From: Glandiceps talaboti
Taxonomy: Eukaryota > Hemichordata > Enteropneusta > Spengelidae
Direction: 5' to 3'
Assembly (NCBI RefSeq): GCF_964340395.1
Contig: NC_135550.1
Location: 12,883,408 to 12,947,407 of the forward strand
DNA length: 64,000 bases
This document shows, piece by piece, positions 23,130 to 56,700 of the stretch (positions within the stretch are counted from its first letter, which is position 1; every line of letters starts with the position of its first letter). The notes under the pieces were generated by a model. The model had not been told where the DNA came from. It saw only the letters and a program-made list of their open reading frames with translations, and did not search any database. Both the position numbers and the translations under genes were made by a program.

Positions 23130-23540
23130 GTTGAAACAAATTGTTGTCTGACTCACCAAAAATTGAACATTGTAACATTTTCTTGTGTGACTCAACTATT
23201 ATCTCACTAAAACTGCTACATCTTATTGTTTGGCTTGAAAACTATTTTATCAACATTGCTACATCTGTTTTGTCTGGCACAAGAAAGAGTGAAGAACACT
23301 TGTTACACTTTAATAATCCACCAACAAGCTTGCAAAACGTCAAATTTGTTACAATATAAAAATTAGCAACAATGTACTAAGTTGATATTAGCTCACACAA
23401 GAAAATGTAGCAACGTTGGTAAGATTTTTTGTCACTCCAGACCATGAAAAGAAGCAGTATAATAAAGTTTTTGTCACTCAGAAGATGAAATTTAGAAATG
23501 CTAGTAAGATTTTTGTTGAGCCAGATGACATTACTTCAAG
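23130..23540. repeat. Degenerate ~50-60-bp repeat tract
   Basis: Recurring pieces of the type GTAGCAAcgTTgGTAAGATTTTTTGTC and GATTTTTGTTGAGCCAGATGA. They also occur inverted (CTCACTAAAACTGCTACAT). They resemble TTGTCGAGCCAG/GTAGCAATGTTAGTGAG in the tandem units near 3220-3380 and 5095-5250. It is followed by a two-copy direct repeat at 23578-23702 (ATCTAGTTAAAGTACATTAA). Confidence 0.5.
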
Positions 23541-24083
23541 TGAAATGGATTCCTGTGTATTACATGAAGAACACCAAATCTAGTTAAAGTACATTAAATG
23601 CATCAAAACGATGAAGTGTTGTGCTTTTATAAACAAACTGATAGTAATCTAGTTAAAGTACATTAAAAGGCTTTGTGCTTTTTTGGACAAACTGATAGTT
23701 ACATAGAGGACAACTTTTTTTCCCATTTCTTTACATTAAACACTAATTCTGAGGTTCAAAATTGGTCTTCTCCATTTGTTGTAATAATATCACAAAGAAT
23801 AAATTTCCTAAAAATACCCTTGGTGAAAATAAAATCCCAGTAAAAGAGTTAATTCTTGATTCCAACAGAAATCAAATCCCTTGTGGTATTGTATGAAAAC
23901 TTCTCTTAGTACCTCTGGAACAGGGACAGTCTGACAGCGGTAAGAAAATAGATATATTCTACATATCCTGACCCGACTCTGTCAAAGGCACTTATTGTCT
24001 CCTCCTGTGCAGGATATAGAAATTCTGAACTTAATGTGGCAGTGAAGTGAGGTGTAAATCATCTTAATGTATGTTTCTTTTAC

Positions 24084-24089
24084 TTTATT
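24084..24089 (-). terminator. Polyadenylation signal AATAAA for ERCC2
   Basis: AATAAA on the minus strand, about 163 bp beyond the ERCC2 stop codon at 24252-24254. It is the nearest canonical signal. Confidence 0.5.
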
Positions 24090-24251
24090 CAATACTTATT
24101 GAATTCACACACAGAGAAGAGTGGTTGTACATGGTTCTTGTATCATTACAAGATTGTTGTAATGATACAATCCTAAATTCACCTGTATTTTTAACAGGGT
24201 TTTGCAGTTGGAGTTGAGTTGGAGCATTAGCTGTAGAGCTACCAGCTGGGT

Positions 24252-34959
<10,708 letters not shown>

Positions 34960-35343
34960 GTTTGGAGATACACTGCTACAGACTTAACAGAGTGAATTAT
35001 TTACTGACTCAGCTCTTATCATTTGAATTCTACGCAACATTGTAAGGACAACAAACTCACATGTGATGGTAAAGTGCGTTCACCGTATTTGAACTTTAAC
35101 CCGGAAGTAGGAACGTTTCAATAAGACCCTCCAGCTACTGATATTTTTTAACGAAAGCAAAGCGTAAAGGGATAGCCCCCCTTCATGTTTGTTTATCTTT
35201 CAAAGTTTAGCGGTAATTCTGAGTATATTGTCATTTCCTCGGAGCTACTAATTGCGGTCTTTGATTCGAAATTATGCTCTATTTAGTAGAACAATTTTTT
35301 AACCTTAAAGTCAGTAAGATAGGGAGTCTTACTGAAGTAAAAC
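34960..35343. promoter_or_regulatory. Shared ERCC2/PEX6 intergenic promoter region
   Basis: 384 bp separate the two divergent start codons. CCGGAAGTA at 35101-35109 is an ETS/GABP-type site, a motif known to be frequent in promoters of divergent housekeeping genes. No TATA box stands out in a convincing position. Transcription starts were not placed. Joint regulation is inferred from the arrangement. Confidence 0.6.
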
Positions 35344-45855
<10,512 letters not shown>

Positions 45856-48393
45856 AAGGAACTTCAAACTGCTGACTTTCAAGATGTGTTCATATACGAT
45901 ATACCAGCAGTATGTTTTTCCATATCTTGTCCAAATGCCAATTTGACATGAGCAGGAGAGTGCAATTTAATCATTAAGTTCATGGACATCATGTTCACAT
46001 TTGCACTTTGGAGTCAAACTGCAAAGTTAAATGTAAATGAGTTTGTCAATCATAACAGGATCTTGCCCTACTCCAGCATAGACATTTTCTGTTGAATATT
46101 TAATACACAGAATGATATATTCCAGGGTTTAACTTGGCCATCAATAGAGAAGTGTTACCAAGTCAAGAACTGTATCACAAGATGTGTTATTGCATCACAA
46201 AGTTTTGTGACGTTCTTGACAAAAGACCACTTACTTTTTGAAATCTAATTCTTGTCTTTCTACACTGTTATTGCTAAATTAGAAAAGAAAGTCCACCTGC
46301 CAATTGTCATACAATCTTCATAGAAATACCTATCGTGTATGGTATACATAAGATGCAAAGGTTGTGGAAATGCAACTTTTTCAATTCTTCAAACTTCTGT
46401 GCCATATTTTAAAAGTAATATTTTACTTCCAAACCTCAGAAATAGGTATTAATGATATTTGAGTTATTATACACAGTATAATTACAAGTGGATTCCTTTT
46501 GTACTTTTATACAGTAAGAGATAGTTGATTTTTTTATTAACTTACAAATATGCAATATTGTTGTATGTTATATGGATTGGATTCACATGATGATCTTAAT
46601 GACCAAACACCTTAGAACCTAAATGCACATCAATATACCATAAGCAGAGTATCCTTTGAGTATATTGTAAAAGTGTGAGACATCTTTGAATACTACACCG
46701 TTATATTGTATTCATATGCTTATAACTCATGTGTTTTTGGTTCAAAGGATACACATCTTATAAATGGCGTGTCAACCTTTTTCAATATGAAATGATAGAT
46801 GCAATAACTAGATGCAGTTTACTTGAGATGTTATCAAGAATTGCTTTAAACTTCAGGAAACGAATTTAATTATGAAATTAAGAATTGTGAGACATCATTT
46901 CCCCACTATGTTGTACATTCCTACAATTACAGTCCTATGCATTGTTTGTTATAAACAATACACAATTCAGAGATATAATGTAGACAGTTTTTCATATTGA
47001 AAGAAAGGTGCAATACTTAAACAATACGATGCAATTTATTTGACATAAATTGAATCTGGTTCAGTTACCAGTTAGGAATCGAATTATCCTTTTTCAAATA
47101 TCGAATTTTTATTGTATTTCCAAGGAAACCTGTAGCAATCATATTTCAAAAGGTTATGTAAGTTTCAATTTAGCCAAAGATAAGAATAAAATAAGATCCA
47201 CCATTTTATGTGGCTAGAAAAATATGATATTCCCCAAGGTCATTATTGGATAACCGATACATGATAATGCTTAAGACGAAGATAAGGCACATGACGTAGT
47301 ATGGCTGGTGATTGTTTCTATTTTTTTCACCAAATATTTCCGTATGTCAAATATGTGTGTTCAGATGTCTGAAAATTTATAAAACGTATCTCAATGTGTT
47401 GGATGTCTGAGGTGAAACATGACCACTGAGCCGAAAGGTTTTGTGTGAGATTTAGCCAATTTGCACTTGTGTAATTTTTCCCTGTATTAGTAGTTATACA
47501 TATCTTGATGTATCAAAACCTTGGAATGTGTGCCTCAAAACTGGCTAATTTGCATAGGTAATTTGATCAAAAGAAATATAATTTCTTAGCTGTAGATATG
47601 ACCTTCCACAGTTGTGAAACAGAGCTATTGTCGCCATATGTACCAATATTTGCTGAAAGGTGTTTTGGCAGCAAGATTTGAGAACATAACAGATTGTTGT
47701 CCCGACCGACAAAGTTGTTCCACAAGTTACAAAATCAATCCTAGGAATGCTTGTCGAATTAACTGTATATAACAAACAAAATATAACATAGCAAAGCAGA
47801 GATGAACACAACACACAAAACAGTATTTTTCGGGTGGGAAAACTCTTGTTGGACATGATGTATGAAATGTTGGTAATAGAATAGTAAACACAGATGTTTT
47901 AATACATTATTTTATTGATATGGATGGAACAATAAGGGCATGTGAATTTAATATAATGAACGTCTAAATAGTATACATACATGTATCACTATGACGAATG
48001 TCAAAAGTCATCAATCATATACTTGAAACAAAATGTGACTTAGCAAATTGTTATGCAGTCAGCTGTCTCCCAAAGCAGTGAAAATACCCGAAAATCATAC
48101 AATGTGACCACTATAGAAGTATGTGGGTTTGTTTCTAGTCTATTTCAGGTCAAAAACATAACGAAACGTGAATTGACAGACCTTGATATATATATATTGA
48201 TGATATTATTGATATATGCAACGTTTCAACAATATAGGACTTGTAAACTTTAAAAATTAATTCTCGAATAAAGATGTCCGACTGCTATTTGTATAATATG
48301 CACTATAAGCACAACTGATTACACGTCTAAAAAAACCTACGTATACGATAATATGACAATGATTTAATTCATATAACACAATTTCGGTGTCTA
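45856..48393. other. Intergenic between PEX6 and the lectin gene
   Basis: The 3' ends of two converging genes meet here. AATAAA at about 47185 (plus) could end a long PEX6 UTR. AATAAA on the minus strand at 47911-47916 could end the lectin mRNA. A 103-residue minus-strand frame (47545-47856) starts with a hydrophobic stretch but has no recognisable relative. Nothing else was seen. Confidence 0.5.
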
Positions 48394-48674
48394 TTAGTAC
48401 GTGTCCAATTCATAGTACTCGAAGTCTGCTTCGTGAACGAAGTCGCCTTCATCCTCGGCAATTACCATGTTGTTCATTTCACAGACATACGTACCATTGG
48501 TCACTTTCTTCATATTAACAGACACACATCCAGACGTTGTCATACACCGTGACGTACATTGCAACCAGTTGCGTTCCATGGACGACCCAATCACGTGGTT
48601 GTGCAGTGCATAATCTGACTGGCGTGGATTTACGAAAACGGAGTAATAACCAGGAGAGAGGTCGTGAATTCCAA
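48394..48674 (-). other. Lectin gene: PAN/apple-like C-terminal domain
   Basis: Final exon: SDYALHNHVIG, LQCTSRCMTTSGCVSVNMKK, YVCEMNNM, stop TAA at 48394-48396. The DYALxxHVI start and C...C...C.S.N...CEMNN spacing match the PAN_1/apple family. The acidic tail has no membrane anchor. Confidence 0.8.
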
Positions 48675-50484
48675 CTGCGAAAAGGGAACGGTATAAAATT
48701 CATGTAAGATGTACAGCGGATTACTCAATAATGGTGGTTATTAGTAATAGTAGCAGCATTTCGTACAATAACGTGTGCCCTATGACTAAAAGTATTGTTC
48801 CTATTCGCGTGAAGACTTACTACCGAGTGACTGCGAACTCTTTCTTTAATAGAGATGCAAGTAATTTTATCGAAAAGGAAATCATGTTCTTCTCCTTTTT
48901 TTCAACTGTTTTTTTTACCACATGTGCCTTTCCAACTAAACCATAACTAAGACAACTCTTGGTATCAATGACATGCTTACCTGTACATACGACTCCATCT
49001 GAAATATTTAGGATACTATATTCAATGTTGGAAAACTACCTGGCGTGATTTTGAACTTCAAATACATATTATGACACTTACTTAAACATATATATGAAAC
49101 TTCCAGGTACTTGTATGTACCTTGACATGGTTCATCATCTGTATAGTAAGACCAATCATTGGGTAACGTGCATTGTGTGTTGTTGTTACATAAATTCTTT
49201 ACAATGGGCAGAACTTGGTTCACAACACAGTCAGTGTTTGATGTCATTCCTGTGATTCCAGATCGAGAGGCACAGTGTGTGTTCTCTGAAAAAAATAAAA
49301 GATTTATACTAAGAAACGTTACATTGTCGGTATTTTAGAACCAGACACATCGTGATTCAACGTCAACTCATTGGTGTTTTAACTATTTCAATTATGGCAG
49401 TGGAGATCATAAAAAACAAACATTTCTTGTTAAAATCGCCACCCACATACAAAGTTAATGATCATAATTGAATTATTACCCTACTCCATTCTCATTTAGT
49501 CCATTTTCATCACGTCATGATAGACAGAAAGCAACACTTGCTGTATTGTTTTGGGGTGTGCACTTGACGTCATAGTTTATTTGGGCTATGCTAAAACGTA
49601 CTTGTGTGCTGTGAATGTAAGTAACCTTGTAATATAACAAATGTAACAATAATATGTATACTCAAGGACCCGATTGTGATCATGTCAGATGCATCTATAG
49701 TAATAATCAGTGCATTTCTTATCATAACTATTTAGATTTTCAAAAATGTACATACCTTCTGTTCTACCGTAGTTGGCATCAACGATTCTTATGAAATAAT
49801 TGTCAGGACATGATATCTTTAAATCATCTTGATCCTCACACGTATACAGACTCAAATCACCACTTGGTCGAATATCTAGAAAGGACAATCAGCGAACATC
49901 CATTATTGTTACACAACGTTACGAGGCTGATGTTTTACTGAACACTTCACCAAACACAAACCAGCGACAATTGTTGTTTCATATACAATGTTAACGATAA
50001 GATTGCACATGTGTATATTTTATTTTAATTACAAGAAATGTTCAAATAGTTTGATTAAAGTTGGTCAGTACAATAGGATATAATTAAACACTAGTTGGGA
50101 GAATAGAATTTAATTAAAACACACTTGCAGACTACAGTGTATCTAAAAACAAACTGTATTAATTAAATTTGAAAATATTACGCTTCTAATAAAATGTGCG
50201 ACAAGTGCGATGGGTGATGTTGCAATGAATACTTCGAAAACACAAACCAGAAACTATATCAACGTTTTCTTAATTATTTCCTATACCAAAGATAAGATTG
50301 ACATTCAGTCATCCTGTCTTTATGATATTTTCTGAAAAATCCCCAAAACTAGCAAACTTTAAATCAGTTTAGTACATACCAGTACACTCAAAGGCAACCT
50401 GTAGATATTTGGAAACATCTGGACAGGGATCCCCGCCAAGTATATTGTCATCAACCTATATAGATATAATTATTGTTAAATATA

Positions 50485-50515
<31 letters not shown>

Positions 50516-50533
50516 CATACATACTTACATACA

Positions 50534-50564
<31 letters not shown>

Positions 50565-50582
50565 CATACATACATACATGTA

Positions 50583-50613
<31 letters not shown>

Positions 50614-50705
50614 CATACATACATACATACATACATACATACATACATACATACACACACACATACACATACATACATCCATCCATACATACATACATAC
50701 ATGTA

Positions 50706-50736
<31 letters not shown>

Positions 50737-53700
50737 CATACATACATACATACATACATACATACATACATACATACATGTACATACATACATACATACA
50801 TACATACATACATACATACATACATACATACATAACTGTATGGTTTGTATTGAGCGGTATTGATTCAAACAATGCAAAACATTTCATTATAGCAGTATAA
50901 CGTTGACAAACCTGAATAGTACAGTGTCTTTTTCCATCGCAGTATTCCTTGACAAGAGACAAAGTATCAGCATTGATACATGTGGTGTTTAACGAGTCTA
51001 GACTACCACCTAAACATACTGTACTGTTCGTTCGACCATAGTTAGCACTGATAATACTTATGTAGTCATCTTCATTGCAGCCAAATGACAAAACGTGTTC
51101 AAACTCCTCACATGCATAGAGCTCAAATGTTGTAGAGGAAGATACCTTGTCTGTAGAAACAACAAGGTGTTTAGGGACACATAAGTAATGTTTTCTTTCG
51201 TATCCTACTGAATTCGTCATTCAAAAAAAGTTCTATTTTCCAAGTTAACTGTTTGTTGTTCGTCTGCGGAATCGGTTTATTCTTAATGACTTTACTGCCA
51301 GGGGCCACTGTTCGTACTCTACACTTCCTTTCTTTACTGGAGTAATCTCAAGGCTAACGTAAAATCTACATTTGGTGTAAATATGGCGTTAATTTTTCGA
51401 TCAGACAACAAACAATGTCTTCACTGAAAGCTGTCCCAATAATCAGACGCTGTACATGGCAATTACTGGTTTATTTTATCTATAGGTAGTATAGTAATAA
51501 GTACAAATCATGATTCATTGAGGCGCTGACTTTTGGGTGCGGACACCATCAATTTCATTGTATATATCACACTATACTGTGTACTGCTACATAAATATGT
51601 TTAACCACATGTGATTGCAATTAAGTCATTACATTTAACAAATCGGTTTCAAAGAATGTTCCAGGTGCAGCTAGTACAAAACATTTTGTGAAAATATGCA
51701 AGAATGAACTAAATGGGTTTGAAATGGAAAGAGATAATATCTTGGTTTAATCAAGACAAGGGTATTGAGTTTATGGCATCGAAGAACATACCAGTGCATA
51801 TGAAGTCGACATCCAAAGATCTTGGTTGATCCTCACCACATGGTATACTTCCAAGTGCAGCTTCTTCAACAGCTACAATACAACTATGTTTAGAATCACA
51901 CTGGCGTTTTATATTGTCTGTGACGTCAATGGATGTACAGTTGTAATCTGTATAGATAATACCAGACATGGTAAATTAACAAAATTACTTTGAAAATACT
52001 AAATTACCTCTAAGGGTCTTTATTGTCACTCAAGAGGAAGGAAAAAGTATGGAAATGTTTCTCTCGTGCGTATGTTTACATTGTCTCTTTGGGTATTTCC
52101 GCGCGCGCGCGTGTGTGTGTGTGTGTGGGGGGGGGGGGCAAGGACTTGGCATGCCCTGGTACACATAGTTGATATTCGTCAGTTCATCAACTTTTTTATG
52201 TTTAATTAGGTTCATCTTAATTCCTTAGAATATCAAGTCTTCCAACATTTCTAAATGACGTACTGATAAAGATATTTTAACTTTGTGTGATTCACGATTG
52301 TAAACAGTCATTTCGAAATCACTTACCATGGTACACCTCTACTTCACAGAGCTGTAGTGAAGTTGATGCGTTGATAACTTGAAGACTAACATACTGGGCG
52401 TCGATGGCGCCATCACAATACACATCAACTGTGGTATTACTTTCCATCAATGTTAAAACATCGCCACACTGTTCGTTACTTTTTATAGTTGGGTCATTTC
52501 CTACACGAACTTCTATTCCATTCAAGTTCTCACCTGCAATTCAAGACAGTCAAGACTTATATTAAGAACACGCATGTCCTAAAAATCTGTTTAAAATAAG
52601 GGTAATCATTACAGGGTTCATTGAAAACCACAATTCACGCAAAACAACAGCTTCAAACAGGTCAAATTATGTTACAAACAAAAACATTTTGTGCGTACAT
52701 ATAGGTACATTTTAATTAAAAGAAGTGTTCGAATTCGATAGTTTAATTAGAATACGATTTAATTAGAAACTTGTTGGCAAAATAAAATATATCTATATGA
52801 CCATATTAATTAAATTTCAAGACACTACCCTTCTAATATGTCAATACATTTTAAGAGTAATCTTACCATGTAAATCAGCTGGTAATGTGATGACAACACG
52901 TGTGACGTCAAAGGAATCACCTAAATCGACTATCCACCATGGCTCCCATTCAACCAGACTTCTACTGCAGGAGTTGACATCCCATGAAGTTGTAGTAATG
53001 CCATCTACTGCTTTGTTAGCTGTTGTATTACTATTATATGTACTGCTTTGATTGGCTAATTTACTCTTTGCTAGATTATCGCCTGTGAAATTATGTAAAC
53101 CGTATTAATGTGGAATAATTATAACACTTTTTCCCCGTTAAATGATAAATAGTGTGAATAAGTAAACACTCCAAAACTTAAAATGGACATAGAATTCACC
53201 AAATACATTGTAAATTGGTACTTTAAAATAAAATAAAAGTGATGAAAACATTCACCTTCAAATCGGTCACTTTCGTTTCGTGTCTCTTTCACCCAATACC
53301 AAATAGCCCCTGGACTTTCTTGTGATCCCTTTATCCATGGCGACGGACTTTGACTGCAGTTTGAACAGACAAGAGTGCCCCAATTGGCGTTACTCAGAAG
53401 TGACGATGTCGACAGCAAGACTGTGTTGTTCTCGTCATCTACAATCCATGGTGTAACGTTCTCTATGCTCGTGCTGGACGTTGTCCAGGTACCAAACCGC
53501 TCTTGTAATATACTCGATTGAGGCGTGTACCCAGTTAAAGTTGTCGCTTTGTTTGCTTCCCATATGCCTCCCCAGTTGCCACGGTTACTAGCTTCTAAAC
53601 GATACTGGAAAAAAATTGATAGAACGACATAAACATTGATTTACGGATTTTGTGAACATATCCGAAAGTGACAGTCCGGTAAATAGTCTAAAACTACTTG

Positions 53701-56700
53701 TACTCACTTCTTTGTTCAAGTGGTACAAAAGTTTACGTATTGTAAAGAGAACATTACATTTTGTAACTTGTATTACGATTCATGCAAAGCTGGTGGAGAG
53801 GTGTGCCTAAGTTATCTCTAAGTTAAATGACAATTATTCCGATATAAACCAGCGATTCGAAAGACTTTGCAAAGAATGAACTGTGATGCAATATAATTGA
53901 TATCCTGTCATATAAAAGTGTTATTACCGAAGATCACTATTTGTGCAAATGACTAACTGATATACATATAATGTTTACCAACATTAAACCATTTGCAATT
54001 ACTATAATGAAAATATATATCAAGTAGTTTCATTAGCGCTATTATAGCATTACCTTCCTTTACGAGAAGTAAAATGGGAAACCAACCTGATATGTAGCTC
54101 CCATTCCACCTGTCACTATATAGTCAGCATACACGAGAATGGAATAATCAGTGTAAAGTGAAGGTGATTCGACGTTGTATTCCAACACAGTGTCTGATGT
54201 CCAACCATCTTGACTGACACTAGAAAGCAGTAATGTCCACCCTCCTCTGTTCCTTGTCATGTCACAATACACAATGACGCTCCTACCCTCAACCTCAATT
54301 TCGTACACACCATCTTGAGGAGCGTCACCAAGTAGTCGACTTTGCAGATAATATTCCTGGCAGGATGATTTAGGATTTGTGACGTCATAAGTTTCTAATC
54401 ATACAAAGTGAAGAACATTCAAGACTTTTAGCCACATATACACTCGCATTGATTACATTCTTTAGTATTAAGTATAAATCCATGAGCATAAATGAAGACA
54501 TGTTGTTCATTTGAAAGTATTCACTACCTGTGATTAGTTTGAGGAATTTATCATCTTTACTTTTTTATATTCTGTTGTTATTTCAATATGAGTCCCTAAA
54601 ATCAGCAAATATAATAATTTTGTCATAACAAAATTGCCTTTGTTTCGGAGGCAATCAATGGAAGGAGACCTGAAACTGAACTTTATCTACCTCGTGATGC
54701 AACACAAAATCGATCGTTTCCATAGGCTGCTTGGTACGTTGCTTTGGTTACGTTGATAAAATGGTTCTTGCCAATGCATGCTATTGGTAGTGTTTGCCCT
54801 TCACAGCTGTAACCAGATTTGACTGATGACCTTGAACCTGGCGATACAAATATCGTTGTTAAACAAATTATTGCGTCCAAAGAACAGTAATGTTACATGC
54901 ATGTAGTAGCAGGAATAATGGTGTCTATAGAAAGTAGCAGTGACATCTCTATCGTTTATTACATAGGTATATTACGAATTGTTACCTACAGTAAGTTACA
55001 TAAAAAAATTAAAATTCTATCTGAAATCATGGATAGACCTTGCTAATATATCAGAAATGACGATCCCACATGTTTGTGAAATTAAGTCTCTCGTTTTTAA
55101 TTAAACTATAGGATTGGATATGAAGACGTATACATAAAATAATAAAAACCACACCACAATTGTAAACGTTAAATTTAATACCTCTGATTTCAGGCAGACA
55201 TGTGTGCTCTACCGTCACGTACTTATACACATCTGGACATAGATCCCCTACGACGTCTTTAATGTGCGATGTAACATCCACAGTACATTCTCTTTCACCA
55301 TCACACAAAGTTGATAGAATACTGAATGTATCCTGGCTATCACCGGTACACGTTACATCAGTTTTTAGTTCGGATGAAGACGAAGGACAAATACCTCCAA
55401 CACTTCGACCGTAAGTGGCACTGTTTATGTTAATGTATCCATTGTTGCAAGTAAGTGTGATTCGTTCATCTTCACATGCTATGGATGTCTGCTGATGTTC
55501 GAAATCTTCAAAATATAATAATGTTAATTAGGTGATGACATAGGTGACTAATTGGGCCAAGAACATTGACACATAATAACAAATGATTTGAACTTTATCT
55601 AGCTCATATGAAAATTAATGGAAATAGATAACTTCGTTACAAATAATAATATATATATACAATATAATGTTTCAATGGACATAAGTCAAGTGATCGAATA
55701 CATGTTACTGACTTTCTATACAGTTCAGACTGAAGTCATATGAAAACACACGGATATAAATTATGGGAAATATGTCCATAACACCAAACACATTGAATTC
55801 ATATCTCACCATAGTAAGCTTCGATTTCACAAAAGCTTGCATTGTTACAAGTTTGTAGACTGATGTATCGTCCAGAGATAGGCACTGTGCAGTAGACTTC
55901 AACATTTGAACTACTGTCGTTGATGGAGCCACACAAGGCATTCTGGGATATATTACTTTCACGGCCAATGCGGACACTTGAACCTCCTGCATATTAATAC
56001 AATGAATTCAGTATGATCAAGATAATAATTCACGTATATAACATAGTTTCATGATAGAAATATTTGATGAAGTGGAGTCTATAGTTTCAAATATGGTGTT
56101 CCTCCATTCTTGTGAAATTCGATAAATTCAACAATAGTCATAACAAGTTTCATTTCGAACGCTTGTGAGTATCAACATCAAACACTGATTGCGTGATTAA
56201 GTAACAATTGGAGTGTTACCTCTCATTTTTCAACATGAACGGACTGACAGACAGACAGACAGACAGACAGACACACACACACACACACACAGAAATAAAT
56301 TAATTAATTAATTAATTAATTAATTAATTAATTAATTAATTAATTAATAAATAAATAAAGACAAAACGGTACATGCTGTGCAAAGCGACCCATCCTTTCA
56401 CAATATTTAGAATATTGATTATCTTTTACCGCAAATACTGTCAGCATTTTTAATGACAATCCTGGTAACATCATAGGCATCTCCGAGATCAATTATCCAC
56501 CACTGTTCCTGTTCCCTTGTAGATGACGTATCGTTGGTTAGAATACACAAGTTACGTTGTTCATCTGGCGAAGTCACTCGGTCCGTGACCACTGATAGAT
56601 CCTGTCCAGTAATTGAAGAAGTGACATCTCTGAACAAAGCTAGGTTACCTCCTATTAAAAAAATATAACGATTACATTGTTAATTTAGCCGATAACAGCT

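Noticed and set aside
47545-47856. 103-residue minus-strand frame with a hydrophobic start
   Set aside because: No relative recognised and no supporting exon or regulatory signal; likely chance.
50409-51220. Long open frames on both strands over the CATA array, one joined to real SUEL residues
   Set aside because: The array has no stop codons. The real exon is 50912-51150 with proper splice borders, and the rest is intron.
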